A DNA stretch of 44,419 nucleotides from an uncultured Pelagibacteraceae bacterium (GCA_902576395.1 CACGVB010000001.1:1-44419), one strand, 5' to 3'. Positions 29,037 to 39,968 are shown, counted from the stretch's first letter. Notes: generated by a model not told the origin, from the letters alone. A program made the numbers and translations.

Positions 29037-29492
29037 ATGAAAAAAATAATATTATTTCTCCTTCTTTTTTTAATTACACTGAATTGTACAAAAAATAAAG
29101 TATCGAATATTCATGGAATAAGATTTATTGAGAAAAAATATGAAACTCTTATAATTAACAAAACAAATAAAAATGATGTAAGAAAAATAATTGGCCCACC
29201 CTCATCAGTAAGCAAATTTAATAACAAATGGATATACATAGAAAGAAAATTTAACAGTCAATCACTTTTGAAATTAGGTAAAAAAAAAATAGCTGCAAAT
29301 AATGTTTTAATCATAGAGTTTGATAAAAAGGGTATTATGGTTTCAAAAAATCTATTAAATATTAAAGATATGAATGAGTTATTGCTGTCAGAAAAAAGAA
29401 CAAATAAAGAGTTTAATCAGAACAATGTTTTATATGATATTTTTTCAACTTTAAGAGAAAAACTTAATGCAGGTACTAGAAACAAAAAATAG
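29037..29492 (+). CDS. SmpA/OmlA-domain (BamE-like) lipoprotein
   Basis: Lipobox LLFLITLNC; INKTNKNDVRKIIGPPSSVSKFNNKWIYIE. Confidence 0.75.
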   Translation: MKKIILFLLLFLITLNCTKNKVSNIHGIRFIEKKYETLIINKTNKNDVRKIIGPPSSVSKFNNKWIYIERKFNSQSLLKLGKKKIAANNVLIIEFDKKGIMVSKNLLNIKDMNELLLSEKRTNKEFNQNNVLYDIFSTLREKLNAGTRNKK

Positions 29493-29567
29493 TGGCGGTC
29501 CCTAGGGGAATCGAACCCCTCTTTCATGGATGAAAACCATGTGTCCTAACCGATAGACGAAGGGACC
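29493..29567 (-). tRNA. tRNA-Glu(TTC)
   Basis: Minus strand GGTCCCTTCGTCTATCGGTTAGGACACATGGTTTTCATCCATGAAAGAGGGGTTCGATTCCCCTAGGGACCGCCA; cloverleaf, anticodon TTC. Confidence 0.97.
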
Positions 29568-29598
29568 AGAGGAGGATCTTTTATTGTAATTTTAAAAA

Positions 29599-30546
29599 TT
29601 AATCAAGTAATGGAAAAATTTTTTTTACAACCTCTAGATTTGATTTGTGGTGAGTAAAAATGGTTTCAGTTATGAATTTATCATTTTTTTTATAAATACC
29701 ATTCATTAAATCGTTATTTGTTATCCCAGTTGCGCAGAATATACTCTCTCCTTTTACTATTTCATTAATTTCATATTTCTTATTAAGATCAACTATACCC
29801 ATTTTTTTAGCTCTAAATTTTTCTTCGTTTGATTTAAACAAGAATCTACCTTGAAACTTACAGTTTAAAGTTTTGAGAGCGGCTGCTGCAATTACACCTT
29901 CAGGACCACCCCCGGTACCCATAAATATATCTACATTATATTTTTTGTCTGAGACTAATAAAGCTCCTGAAACGTCACCATCTGAAATAAGTTTAATATT
30001 AACCTTTAATCTATTTAACTCTGATATTATTTTTTTATGTCTTGCTCTATCAAGAATGCAAACTGTAATATCATGAATTTTTTTACCAGTCATATCAGAG
30101 TAATTTTTAATATTTTTTTCAATTTCAAAATCGAGGTCTATGACATCATTTGGTACATGATTTCCAGTTGCAATTTTTTCCATATATGTTTCTGGAGCAT
30201 TAAAAAGATTGCCCTTCCCAGAAATGGCAATCACAGACATTGATCCGGGAAGATTTTTAGCTACAAAATTGGTACCTTCGACTGGATCTACTGCTATGTC
30301 AATTTCAGGACCATCCCCACTTCCAAGTTTTTCTCCTATATAAAGCATAGGCGCCTCATCTAGTTCACCTTCTCCAATAACAACCTTGCCTTTGATATTT
30401 AGTTTATTTAATTCTTTACGCATTACATCTGTTGATGCTTTGTCGGCTAAAATTTTTTCATTTTTTCCAATAAATGGGTAGCAAGCAATCGCAGATTTTG
30501 ATGTTATTTCAATTATATCATTTAATAATTCTTGAGATAATTTCAT
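29599..30546 (-). CDS. glpX: Fructose-1,6-bisphosphatase class II
   Basis: GEGELDEAPMLYIGEKLGSGDGPEIDIAVDPVEGTN; GTGGGPEGVIAAAALK. Confidence 0.96.
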   Translation of the reverse strand: MKLSQELLNDIIEITSKSAIACYPFIGKNEKILADKASTDVMRKELNKLNIKGKVVIGEGELDEAPMLYIGEKLGSGDGPEIDIAVDPVEGTNFVAKNLPGSMSVIAISGKGNLFNAPETYMEKIATGNHVPNDVIDLDFEIEKNIKNYSDMTGKKIHDITVCILDRARHKKIISELNRLKVNIKLISDGDVSGALLVSDKKYNVDIFMGTGGGPEGVIAAAALKTLNCKFQGRFLFKSNEEKFRAKKMGIVDLNKKYEINEIVKGESIFCATGITNNDLMNGIYKKNDKFITETIFTHHKSNLEVVKKIFPLLD

Positions 30547-30552
30547 TTAAAA

Positions 30553-31548
30553 CTAGGTCTTTAATTCTCTATTTATTTCTTCTGTTTCCAACTTATATTC
30601 AAATTCTCTTAATCTTTTATAAACACTTGCTAATTCTATAATTGTAGGCCATGCTTTTAAAATATATTGCATTGATCCTTCTACACGTCCAAAAGCTCTA
30701 ATAATTTGCTGCATCACACCAAGTGTAACAGCACCGGCAACTATAGCTGGTGCTAAAAAAACATATGCAGATAATACATTTGCTTGTAAATAAGCTATTC
30801 TACCAATATTGAAATAAAGATATCTAATATAACTTAAAAAATGAATACTTCTGACATCGTCAAATAATTCTTCTATTGATTTTGGTCTAACTGTTCCATC
30901 ATCTTCTGCTATGACTAAAATTTTTCTATAAGCTGCCTCTTTTTTTTGAAGATCATACTCCACACCAACTAATCTTAGAATTAAACCTAGAACAATTAAA
31001 AAAATTGTTCCACCGATAGACCAAATAAGAGCTCCAACAATTAATCCATATTCCCAATCACCAAAAAAGAAAATAGGAATACCAATACTTAGTCCAAATA
31101 AAATTGGCATGAATTCAACTAATATCATTATTGCTTCTATTAAACTTGTTCCCAAAGACTCCATTATTCTTGAGAATTTTATTGTATCTTCTTGAACCCT
31201 TTGAGATGCTCCTTCTATTTTACGAGCCTTTTCATATACGCTATGATAGTATTCAACCATAGCTGTTCTCCATCTAAACAAATAATGTGATGTAAAATAA
31301 CTTACAACAACAGCTACACCAACATACATTGCTGCAAGCACAATAAAGGAAAGCAAGCTAGCCCAATATTCTTCTATAGTAATAGCATTTGGAGCTCCTA
31401 GTGCCTTTTGAATCATGTCATAAAATTCACCAAACCACTCGTTAATTTTAACATCAATTTTAACCTGAACCCATAGAGATGATAAAATTATCAAGGATCC
31501 TATCCAAGACCATAGATACCATTTTTTTATAGTAAAAAATCTAAACAT
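30553..31548 (-). CDS. SbmA/BacA-family peptide transporter-like membrane protein
   Basis: WRTAMVEYYHSVYEKARKIEGASQRVQEDTIKFSRIMESLG, NEWFGEFYDMIQKAL typical of SbmA/BacA. Confidence 0.88.
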   Translation of the reverse strand: MFRFFTIKKWYLWSWIGSLIILSSLWVQVKIDVKINEWFGEFYDMIQKALGAPNAITIEEYWASLLSFIVLAAMYVGVAVVVSYFTSHYLFRWRTAMVEYYHSVYEKARKIEGASQRVQEDTIKFSRIMESLGTSLIEAIMILVEFMPILFGLSIGIPIFFFGDWEYGLIVGALIWSIGGTIFLIVLGLILRLVGVEYDLQKKEAAYRKILVIAEDDGTVRPKSIEELFDDVRSIHFLSYIRYLYFNIGRIAYLQANVLSAYVFLAPAIVAGAVTLGVMQQIIRAFGRVEGSMQYILKAWPTIIELASVYKRLREFEYKLETEEINRELKT

Positions 31549-31829
31549 TATTTTATAAAATTATCCGCATAAGATTTTTTATTTATCTTTCTTTTTTGAG
31601 GTTCAATAACTTCAAAAAGAATATTATTTTTTTTTGCATACTCTATGGCTAAATCTTTTGATTTAAATTCTAAGTTTAATTCTGAATAAGTGTCGGATGA
31701 ACTTTCCCATCCCATTAGTGGATTTTTGCCAGGATCTTCGGTTATAAATTCTATAATCCACTTATCAAACTTTTTAAGACCAGATTGCATGGCTGTTTTA
31801 GAAGGTTTGTAAATTTTTGCTTTTTTCAT
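31548..31829 (-). CDS. NADH dehydrogenase accessory subunit, NDUFS4-like (ETC complex I subunit)
   Basis: IYKPSKTAMQSGLKKFDKWIIEFITEDPGKNPLMGWESSSDTYSELNLEFKSKDLAIEYAKKNNI. Confidence 0.9.
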   Translation of the reverse strand: MKKAKIYKPSKTAMQSGLKKFDKWIIEFITEDPGKNPLMGWESSSDTYSELNLEFKSKDLAIEYAKKNNILFEVIEPQKRKINKKSYADNFIK

Positions 31830-31835
31830 AAGTAA

Positions 31836-31912
<77 letters not shown>

Positions 31913-32006
31913 ATTGGTGTACTAATACAGTAGATAAAAAAAAATTCAAAGTATAAAAACACGTTTTAAAAAGAATTTTAAACATTTATACTATATAAGA
32001 AGATTT

Positions 32007-32501
32007 ATGATCATTAATTGTGAGTGTGGGAAAAAAAAATTTAATATTGATAGCAGTCTAATACCTGAAGAAGGTAGATTATTAAAGTGTGGGAGTTGCA
32101 GCAAAATTTGGCATTATACACCTGTTTTAGAAACTAAAAATGATGAAGATTTAAATCTTAAAATAAATGAAAATATTAGTAAAAATGAAGTTCATTCTAA
32201 TGAGGTAATAAATAATGAGAATTTTACTGATACAAATCAAGGTGTTTTATCTGAAGAAAACACTGAAGATGAAAAAATAGATATAAAAGATGAAAACGAA
32301 ATTGAGAAAAAAGATGGAAAATTAAAATTTTTATTAATCTATTTTATTATAATTCTTATATCTTTATTAGGCTTTATATTTTTACTCGATACATTTAAGT
32401 CATATTTATTGAGTATATTTCCAGGTATAGCACCTTTTTTTGATAGTTTTTACCAAACTGTTTTAGATTTTAAACTTTTTATAAAAGACCTTGCTAACTA
32501 A
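32007..32501 (+). CDS. Zinc-ribbon (MJ0042-type) domain protein with one TM helix
   Basis: CECGKKKFNIDSSLIPEEGRLLKCGSCSKIWHY followed by acidic linker and TM. Confidence 0.85.
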   Translation: MIINCECGKKKFNIDSSLIPEEGRLLKCGSCSKIWHYTPVLETKNDEDLNLKINENISKNEVHSNEVINNENFTDTNQGVLSEENTEDEKIDIKDENEIEKKDGKLKFLLIYFIIILISLLGFIFLLDTFKSYLLSIFPGIAPFFDSFYQTVLDFKLFIKDLAN

Positions 32502-32503
32502 AA

Positions 32504-33676
32504 ATGATTCAAAAAATTACAAAAGGCTTTACATCATTTTTTAAACTTGAGGCGGCAAGTGGAATAGTACTTCTTTTTGCAGCTGTAATAGCATTGGTTA
32601 TAAGTAATTCTGAACTATCAAATCTATATTTTTCAACTTTAGAAAGGTATTTATTTATCGGAATAAATAATTTTGGTCTTAAACTTTCAGTTCTTCACTG
32701 GATAAATGATGCATTAATGGCAATCTTTTTCTTTTTTGTAACACTTGAAATTAAAAGGGAATTTTTACAAGGAGAACTGTCTAATATTAAACAAGCTTTG
32801 CTTCCTATAATTGCGGCAGTTGGTGGAATGGTAATTCCAGCATTAATATATGTAATTATAAACCTGGGAGATGGGGAAACATTAAAAGGTTGGGCAATAC
32901 CTTCGGCTACGGATATAGCTTTCTCATTAGGTGTATTGTCATTATTGGGTAAGAGAGTGCCTCTCTCACTAAAAGTTTTTCTAACAGCCTTAGCAATTAT
33001 AGATGATTTGGGAGCAATAGTTATAATAGCTCTATTTTATTCTGGTGATTTAAGTATTAAATATTTATCGTTGATGCTGTTAGCATTTATTATTCTATTA
33101 GTTATTAATAAATTTAATATAAAAAAATTTCTTCCTTATTTAATAGTTGGAATTTTCCTTTGGGATTTTACTCATAACTCAGGAATTCACGCAACTATAG
33201 CAGGAGTATTGCTTGCAATGACAATTCCTCACAGAAAAAAAGATAAGGATTTTTCACTTTTAATTAAAGTAGAGCATGCAATAAGTCCTTATGTTGCATT
33301 TGGAATAATGCCTATTTTTGCTTTTGCAAATGCTGGTGTGTCTTTAGAGGGTTTATCTTTTTCATCATTATTAGATAAAGTTCCATTAGGTATTGTTTTA
33401 GGTTTATTTGTGGGAAAACAATTAGGCGTTTTTGTTTTTTCATACATTTCGATTAAATTAAAAATTGCCCAAATGCCTAGTAATACCAGCTGGTACAATT
33501 TTTATGGTGTAGGTGTTTTAACTGGAATTGGTTTTACAATGAGTTTATTTGTTGGAAATTTAGCATTTGCCGAAAGTATGCAATACATGGATGGTGTAAA
33601 AATTGGGGTTCTAACTGGGTCATTATTATCCACTTTATTTGGGTACTTTTTAATACTACTTACACCAAATAAATAA
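32504..33676 (+). CDS. nhaA: Na+/H+ antiporter NhaA
   Basis: WINDALMAIFFFFVTLEIKREFLQGELS, WAIPSATDIAFSLGVLSLLGKRVP, ALAIIDDLGAIVIIALFY. Confidence 0.97.
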   Translation: MIQKITKGFTSFFKLEAASGIVLLFAAVIALVISNSELSNLYFSTLERYLFIGINNFGLKLSVLHWINDALMAIFFFFVTLEIKREFLQGELSNIKQALLPIIAAVGGMVIPALIYVIINLGDGETLKGWAIPSATDIAFSLGVLSLLGKRVPLSLKVFLTALAIIDDLGAIVIIALFYSGDLSIKYLSLMLLAFIILLVINKFNIKKFLPYLIVGIFLWDFTHNSGIHATIAGVLLAMTIPHRKKDKDFSLLIKVEHAISPYVAFGIMPIFAFANAGVSLEGLSFSSLLDKVPLGIVLGLFVGKQLGVFVFSYISIKLKIAQMPSNTSWYNFYGVGVLTGIGFTMSLFVGNLAFAESMQYMDGVKIGVLTGSLLSTLFGYFLILLTPNK

Positions 33677-33684
33677 TTAAAATA

Positions 33685-34233
33685 ATGAAAAATCTTCTAA
33701 TAATTGGAGTAACTATAATTATGTTTTTTTTTAAAAGTTCATCTCATGCTGATTATGAAAAGATTTTTTATGACTTCAAAATAAATAGTATTTCAGGTGA
33801 TATAATAGATTTAAATGACTTTAAAGGTAAGCCTGTTTTAGTAGTGAATACTGCTAGTTTTTGTGGGTTTACAAAACAATATGATGACATGCAAGAGTTA
33901 TGGGAAAGATATAAAGATAAAGGGTTGATTGTGCTTGGCGTACCATCAAATTCTTTTAATCAGGAAAAAAAACTAAATAGTGAAGTAAAAAAATTTTGTG
34001 AGGTTAACTTTAACATTAACTTTCCACTTACTGAAATAACTGATGTAAAAGGTGATAAAGCACATGAAATATATAAATGGGCCAAAGAAAACTACGGTAA
34101 ATCTGCTGTACCAAAATGGAATTTTTATAAAATTTTAATAAATAAAGAAGGTATAATTGAAGATACTTATGCATCTTTAACTAACCCAACATCAAAAAAA
34201 ATTACAAAAAAAATTGAAAGTTTATTAGATTAA
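33685..34233 (+). CDS. Glutathione peroxidase (Cys type, signal peptide)
   Basis: KPVLVVNTASFCGFTKQYDDMQELWERYKDKGLIVLGVPSNSFNQ; KWNFYKILINKEG. Confidence 0.93.
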   Translation: MKNLLIIGVTIIMFFFKSSSHADYEKIFYDFKINSISGDIIDLNDFKGKPVLVVNTASFCGFTKQYDDMQELWERYKDKGLIVLGVPSNSFNQEKKLNSEVKKFCEVNFNINFPLTEITDVKGDKAHEIYKWAKENYGKSAVPKWNFYKILINKEGIIEDTYASLTNPTSKKITKKIESLLD

Positions 34234-34998
34234 TACTGTTAATCCATCATGTGCGGGAATTACATTTTTGGGTAATTTTTTTTTTATTTCATTATAATCA
34301 ATTTCATTACTTAGATTTGTAAGAATTGTTTTCTGAGGTTTAACTATTCTTATTAATTTTAGCACATCATCTAAATTAAAATGTGTTGGATGATAATTAT
34401 ATCTTAAGCAATCAATAATAAAATATTTTAAATTTTTTAAATATTTTAAATCATTACTATCTATATAGTTGACATCAGGTGCATAAGCACATTTTTTATT
34501 AATAATATAACAAATACTTTTTATTGATCCATGATGAACCTTTAATGATTTAATAACAATCTTACTATTTGTATCATTTAATATGTGTTTATTCTTTAAA
34601 GTTTTTGCATCAAGTATTGACGGATAATTTTTGTAATCTTCAAAACAATAAGCAAAAGTATTTATAAGACTTCTTTTTGTAATTAAGTCAGCATAAATAG
34701 GTATTTTTTTTTTATTTTTTAATGAGAACACTCTTAATTCATTAATTCCATGTGTTTGATCTGCATGAGCGTGTGTATAAAAAACTTTATCAATATTTTT
34801 AACTTTATTTGATAACAATTGAGATTTTAGATCTGGAGAAGTATCAATTAGTATGTTTAAATTTTTAGATCTTATTAATGCTGAACATCTTGTACGTACA
34901 TTTTTCTTGTTATTGGGATCACAGTTTCCATAATAGCCATCAATTCTAGGTATACCTAGGGAACTACCACATCCTAGAATGGTAAATTTTAATGTCAT
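34225..34998 (-). CDS. MBL-fold metallohydrolase (PhnP-like)
   Basis: FTILGCGSSLGIPRIDGYYGNCDPNNKKNVRTRCSALI, YTHAHADQTHGINELR. Confidence 0.88.
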   Translation of the reverse strand: MTLKFTILGCGSSLGIPRIDGYYGNCDPNNKKNVRTRCSALIRSKNLNILIDTSPDLKSQLLSNKVKNIDKVFYTHAHADQTHGINELRVFSLKNKKKIPIYADLITKRSLINTFAYCFEDYKNYPSILDAKTLKNKHILNDTNSKIVIKSLKVHHGSIKSICYIINKKCAYAPDVNYIDSNDLKYLKNLKYFIIDCLRYNYHPTHFNLDDVLKLIRIVKPQKTILTNLSNEIDYNEIKKKLPKNVIPAHDGLTVLI

Positions 34999-35765
34999 TT
35001 GTTAAAAAATAATCTATTAAAATTTTCTGTAGTTATTTTGTCAAGTTTTTGAACTTCAATATTTTTTAACTCTGATAGTTTTTTTAAGGTGTAACGTACA
35101 AAAGATGGTTCATTTTTCTTACCTCTCATTGGCTCGGGTGCTAAAAAGGGACTGTCTGTTTCAATTAGTAATCTATCTAAAGGTAATTGTTTAAAAGTAT
35201 TTTGAAGATCATTGCTATTTTTAAATGTAATAATGCCACTGGCTGAAAAATAAGAATTAAGCTCCATTAATTTTATAGCAAATGAAAGGGAGCCTGTGAA
35301 ACAATGCATTAGAATTTTTAAATTCTTGTCTGAATTTTTTAATATTTCATAAGTTTCATCTTCAGCATTTCTTGAATGAACAATTAAAGGAAAGTTTAAT
35401 TCTAATGCAGCATTAATATGATTTTTAAAACTTGTTATTTGATTATCTTTATCACTATTATTGTAATAAAAGTCTAAACCTGTCTCTCCTACTCCAATAA
35501 TTTTACTATTTGATTTAATTTTACTTATTATTTCATCTTTAGAAATTTGATCAGTATTTGTTTCATGAGGGTGTATACCAAAAGTTCCAAATATCATTTC
35601 ATCTTTATCAACAATATCCAAAATTTTTGGAAAACCACTTAATGTTGTAGAAATTGTTAATACTTTATTAATTCCCTCCTTTTTGCATCTTGATAAAATA
35701 TCTTGAATATTTCGGGCTAAAGGTTCGTGATCTAAATGGCAATGTGAATCAATCATTTTTTTCAA
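34995..35765 (-). CDS. TatD-family hydrolase/DNase
   Basis: MIDSHCHLDHEPL, FGIHPHET, GETGLDFYYN, LIVHSRNAEDE, LIETDSPFLAPEPMRGKKNEP. Confidence 0.95.
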   Translation of the reverse strand: MKKMIDSHCHLDHEPLARNIQDILSRCKKEGINKVLTISTTLSGFPKILDIVDKDEMIFGTFGIHPHETNTDQISKDEIISKIKSNSKIIGVGETGLDFYYNNSDKDNQITSFKNHINAALELNFPLIVHSRNAEDETYEILKNSDKNLKILMHCFTGSLSFAIKLMELNSYFSASGIITFKNSNDLQNTFKQLPLDRLLIETDSPFLAPEPMRGKKNEPSFVRYTLKKLSELKNIEVQKLDKITTENFNRLFFNK

Positions 35766-37287
35766 TCTTTTTAAATAAGATATCTAATTTACTCAATTTG
35801 AGACCTTTTTTAAGATAATTGTTTTCTTTTATAGTTACAAAATTTATTTTTTCTTCATTTATACCAAATATACCTAAAACTTTTAGAGATGATGATGGTA
35901 TAATAGGATAAAGTAATATAGTTACTTTTCTTATTAGTTCCAAAGCAACATAAATAATTGTATTCATCCTTAATTTATCATTCTTTTTTTTCCAAGGTTC
36001 TTGATCATTAAAATACTTATTTGCTGAAAATAGTTGCTCAACAATAAAATTTATGTATGAATTTACATCTTGATTATCTGAATACTTTACTAAATCATCA
36101 TAATATTTAGAGTATTGATCTAAAATAATCTTATCATCCTCTGTTAGATTATCTACTTCAGGAACTTCCGAGTTAGCATTCTTATCACAAAATGCTAAAA
36201 CTCTTTGACACAAATTTCCATAATTATTAGCTAAATCACTATTAATACAAGATTCTAATTTTTCTTGTGAAATATTTCCATCATTACCAAATGAAACTTC
36301 TTTGATTAAATAGTATCTTAAAGGGTCTAGACCATAATTTTCTATAATCTCAAGTGGGTCTAAAATGTTACCTTTAGATTTAGACATTTTTTCATCACCA
36401 GAAAGTATCCATCCGTGGCCAAATACTCTTTTTGGTGGATCTATATCAGCAGCTAAGAGGAAAGCTGGCCAATAAATAGCATGAAATCTTAATATATCTT
36501 TTCCAATAAGATGTAGATCTGCGGGCCAAAAAGATTTAAATAAATTATCACTTTCATTTGGATAATTTAAAGCACTTAGATAATTTGTTAGAGCATCTAA
36601 CCAAACATAAATAACATGGTCTTTATTAGATGGAACTTTTATACCCCAATTAAACGATTTTCTACTCACAGATAAATCTTTTAATCCTGATTTAACAAAA
36701 CTGATAACTTCATTTTTTCTTGTTTCAGGTAGTATAAAATCTGGATTTTTGTTATAAAACTCAATTAATCTATCTTGCCAATTTGATAATTTAAAAAAAT
36801 AAGATTCTTCTTCTACCCACTCTACTTTAGAACCTGAACTAATTGATTTTTTTGTACCGTCTAAATCTTCAATTTCATTTTCTGCGTAAAATGCTTCATC
36901 TGATACTGAATACCAACCAGAGTATTTAGATAGGTAAATTTCACCTTTTTTTTCTAAAATATTCCAAAGATTCTCCACAGATTTGGCATGTCTAGATTCT
37001 GTGGTTCTTATGAAATCATTATTAGATAAATTTAATGTACCAGATAAATCTCTAAAGGTTTTACTAATTTCGTCACAAAATAATAAAGGATCCATTTTTT
37101 TTTCTTCTGCAGCTCGTTGTATTTTTTGCCCATGCTCATCTGTTCCAGTTAAAAAATAAACTTTAAAACCCTGTATTCTTTTTAATCTTGCAAAAAAATC
37201 AGCAATAATGCTTGAATATGCGTGACCCATATGTGGTTTTGCAGAGGGATAGTATATTGGAGTTGTAATGTAGTAATTTTTATTCAC
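35749..37287 (-). CDS. metG: Methionyl-tRNA synthetase
   Basis: YYITTPIYYPSAKPHMGHAYS, FLTGTDEHGQKIQ, KMSKSKGN. Confidence 0.97.
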   Translation of the reverse strand: MNKNYYITTPIYYPSAKPHMGHAYSSIIADFFARLKRIQGFKVYFLTGTDEHGQKIQRAAEEKKMDPLLFCDEISKTFRDLSGTLNLSNNDFIRTTESRHAKSVENLWNILEKKGEIYLSKYSGWYSVSDEAFYAENEIEDLDGTKKSISSGSKVEWVEEESYFFKLSNWQDRLIEFYNKNPDFILPETRKNEVISFVKSGLKDLSVSRKSFNWGIKVPSNKDHVIYVWLDALTNYLSALNYPNESDNLFKSFWPADLHLIGKDILRFHAIYWPAFLLAADIDPPKRVFGHGWILSGDEKMSKSKGNILDPLEIIENYGLDPLRYYLIKEVSFGNDGNISQEKLESCINSDLANNYGNLCQRVLAFCDKNANSEVPEVDNLTEDDKIILDQYSKYYDDLVKYSDNQDVNSYINFIVEQLFSANKYFNDQEPWKKKNDKLRMNTIIYVALELIRKVTILLYPIIPSSSLKVLGIFGINEEKINFVTIKENNYLKKGLKLSKLDILFKKIEKND

Positions 37288-38200
37288 TTAACAATTTATC
37301 ATTAAATTCTAGAAAAAATGATTCAAAATCTAAATTATATTTTTTAACAAAAGAAAGTTTTAAATAAAAATATTTTTTTATTTTAAATGAAATTCTCTTA
37401 GAATTATTTATATTTTTGTAGAAAAAAAGTTCAATAAATAAATTCAAGTATTCTTTAATAAACTCGTTTGATATATAAGATTTATTTTTAATTACATAGG
37501 TTAACAAATCCTCTATTTTACACTCTTTTATAGATAAATCATTGCTTTCTAGAAAATTTACCAATGATATTAAAAATGATGGTGAATTATAATTATTTAT
37601 AAAATCATAACTAATATCGTTATATATATCACAATTAAAATAATAATTAACAATCTCCATTACTTCTGAATTTATTAAATTTAATTTAAATTCTATACAT
37701 CTTGATTGAATTGTTTCTAAAATTTTATATTCAGAATTATTAATTAAAATAAAATATGTTTTATTATTAGGTTCTTCGATGGACTTTAGCAGAGCATTGG
37801 CAGAGTTAATACCCAATAAATTTATATCTTCAATTATTATAAACTTCCTATCATCATTAAAAGAAGTTTGATTTGTAAATTGAATCATCTCTCTAATTTG
37901 ATCAATACCAATTATTTTTTTATCTTTGTTTTTTTTAATTTTAAAAATATTAGGATGTGTGTTGGTAGATATAAGTTTTGATAAATTATTATTTAATTTT
38001 AGTTCATTTTTTTTTAAATCATAGGTTTTGTCATAATTTTTTGAATAAAAATAATTCAAAAAATGGTTTATTAAAATTTTTTTACCAATACCTTTACGAC
38101 CATTTATTAATATCTTATTTGGGAATTTTTGTATTTGATCTAGATAAATTAAATTACTAAAAATAGTTTTATGACCTATAAGTTTGCTCACTTCACTCAT
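37280..38200 (-). CDS. holB: DNA polymerase III subunit delta'
   Basis: LIGHKTIFSNL, INGRKGIGKKILINHFLNYF, IEDINLLGINSANALLKSIEEPNNKTYFILI. Confidence 0.88.
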   Translation of the reverse strand: MSEVSKLIGHKTIFSNLIYLDQIQKFPNKILINGRKGIGKKILINHFLNYFYSKNYDKTYDLKKNELKLNNNLSKLISTNTHPNIFKIKKNKDKKIIGIDQIREMIQFTNQTSFNDDRKFIIIEDINLLGINSANALLKSIEEPNNKTYFILINNSEYKILETIQSRCIEFKLNLINSEVMEIVNYYFNCDIYNDISYDFINNYNSPSFLISLVNFLESNDLSIKECKIEDLLTYVIKNKSYISNEFIKEYLNLFIELFFYKNINNSKRISFKIKKYFYLKLSFVKKYNLDFESFFLEFNDKLLSE

Positions 38201-38821
38201 TTACTTTAAAATTTTCTTAATTTTATTAATTAATTTATTTTCGATAATTTTTAGACTATCTTTATTACTGTCTAATATTAAGTATTTAGATTTATTTTTA
38301 TTCGCAATTTTTAAAAAACCCCTTTGAACATTATCATAGAATTTGTATTTAAAATTATCATATTTATTAGTAATTTTTCTTAATTTTAGTCTCTTGTGCA
38401 TATTTTTTTTATTTACAACACTTAAAAAAGTGAAGTTTGGCTTTGTATTGCCTAATAAAAAATTATTCATTTTTAAAATTAAATCTTTATCTAATCCCAT
38501 TCCATAATGCTGGTATGCTAATGTTGAGTCTACAAATCGATCAATCAATACAACTTTATTTTTATAATTTTTTTCTAAAATTTTATCAATATTTTCTGAT
38601 CTAGAAGCCATTAGCAGAAATAAATCTGTTTTATTGTTTAATTTTGATTTTTTATTTAACATTAGTAATCTTAATTTTTCAGAAAAATTGGTGCCACCAG
38701 GCTCACGAAAACTAATATATTTAATTTTTTTTTTTTTTAAATATTTTATAGCTTTTTTTAAATAAGTAGATTTTCCAGAAGTCTCTATACCTTCAAAAAC
38801 TATTAGAGGATTTTTAGACAT
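38201..38821 (-). CDS. tmk: Thymidylate kinase
   Basis: IVFEGIETSGKSTYLKKA, FREPGGTNFSEKLR, DRFVDSTLAYQHYG. Confidence 0.95.
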   Translation of the reverse strand: MSKNPLIVFEGIETSGKSTYLKKAIKYLKKKKIKYISFREPGGTNFSEKLRLLMLNKKSKLNNKTDLFLLMASRSENIDKILEKNYKNKVVLIDRFVDSTLAYQHYGMGLDKDLILKMNNFLLGNTKPNFTFLSVVNKKNMHKRLKLRKITNKYDNFKYKFYDNVQRGFLKIANKNKSKYLILDSNKDSLKIIENKLINKIKKILK

Positions 38822-39968
38822 CGCCCCAAATAATGAAATTTATTGAGGAAATAAACCTAGAAAAGATATTCTGTCTTTTTACATCTTCTAATGCTAAAAG
38901 ATCATATTCTCCGATTTGTTCGTCTTTATAAGAAATTTTAACTTTTCCTATTACGTCATTTTTTAATATTGGAGCTTTTAGTGGTCCTTGATAATCAACA
39001 GAAACTTTTAAGTATTTTTTTTTTGCTTTTGGAATTGTTTGATAAACGTCTTCTGTTAAATAAGATTTAACTGTTTTTTGTACACCTTGCCAAACTTCTA
39101 ACTCATCAAATATTTCATTCTTTTTAGCAATATTAATTGTATCAAAATTAGTTAGTCCATAAGTTAATAATTTAAGTGACTCTTTTGACCTTGAATTTTT
39201 TGATACAAAACCACTTCCAACAGCAATAATTCTTCTTTCATTTCTTTTAATAGTTGAGGCTAGTGAATATTTTTCATACGCAAGATATCCTGTCTTTATT
39301 CCATCAACACCAATATTTTTATAAAGCAAAGGATTACGATTACCCTGTTTAATTGGATCTCCACCAGTTCTATCCCAAGTAAATTCAGTTTCCTTATAAT
39401 AATCATAATAATTAGGGTAATTTTTAATCAAATAATTAGACATAATTAATATGTCTCTTACAGTTGATAAATTATCTGGTGCATTTATCCCAGATGAGTT
39501 AGAGAAATTTGTATTTTCCATGCCAATTTCTCTTGCTTTTTCAGTCATCATAATTGCAAACTCTTCCTCAGTGCCTGCAATACCCTCAGCAAGTGCAATA
39601 CAAGCATCATTGCCTGATGAAACGATGATGCCTCTTAATAAATTTTCAACAGTTATTTCATCTCCAACCATAATAAACATTGACGAGTATCCTGCTTGTG
39701 ACAATCTCCATGCATTTTCGGAGACCAAAAACTTATCATCCAAAGACAATTCACCATTTTTAAGTAAATCAAATGCTATGATCGAAGTCATAATTTTAGT
39801 CATAGACGCAGGAAAAATTTGTCTATCAGCATCTTTTTCAAACAATATTTTGCCAGACAAAAAATCTTGAACAATAGCAGTTCTTGCATTTACATCAAAA
39901 TTTGCAAAAACTGGTTTAATAAAAAATATGAAAATTGTTAAAATTAACAAAAAATTTTTTATTTTCAT
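38814..39968 (-). CDS. D-alanyl-D-alanine carboxypeptidase
   Basis: PASMTKIMTSIIAFDLL (SxxK), SSGNDACIALAEGIAG, DGIKTGYLAYEKYS (KTG). Confidence 0.95.
   Translation of the reverse strand: MKIKNFLLILTIFIFFIKPVFANFDVNARTAIVQDFLSGKILFEKDADRQIFPASMTKIMTSIIAFDLLKNGELSLDDKFLVSENAWRLSQAGYSSMFIMVGDEITVENLLRGIIVSSGNDACIALAEGIAGTEEEFAIMMTEKAREIGMENTNFSNSSGINAPDNLSTVRDILIMSNYLIKNYPNYYDYYKETEFTWDRTGGDPIKQGNRNPLLYKNIGVDGIKTGYLAYEKYSLASTIKRNERRIIAVGSGFVSKNSRSKESLKLLTYGLTNFDTINIAKKNEIFDELEVWQGVQKTVKSYLTEDVYQTIPKAKKKYLKVSVDYQGPLKAPILKNDVIGKVKISYKDEQIGEYDLLALEDVKRQNIFSRFISSINFIIWGDV

Noticed and set aside
32640-32670. TTATCGGAATAA resembling one arm of the recombinase-proximal repeat
   Set aside because: Lies inside nhaA coding sequence, only a half-site, no partner arm; expected by chance
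39451-39870. Plus-strand 139-aa ORF opposite the D-Ala-D-Ala carboxypeptidase
   Set aside because: Antisense shadow of a conserved PBP domain, no independent motif
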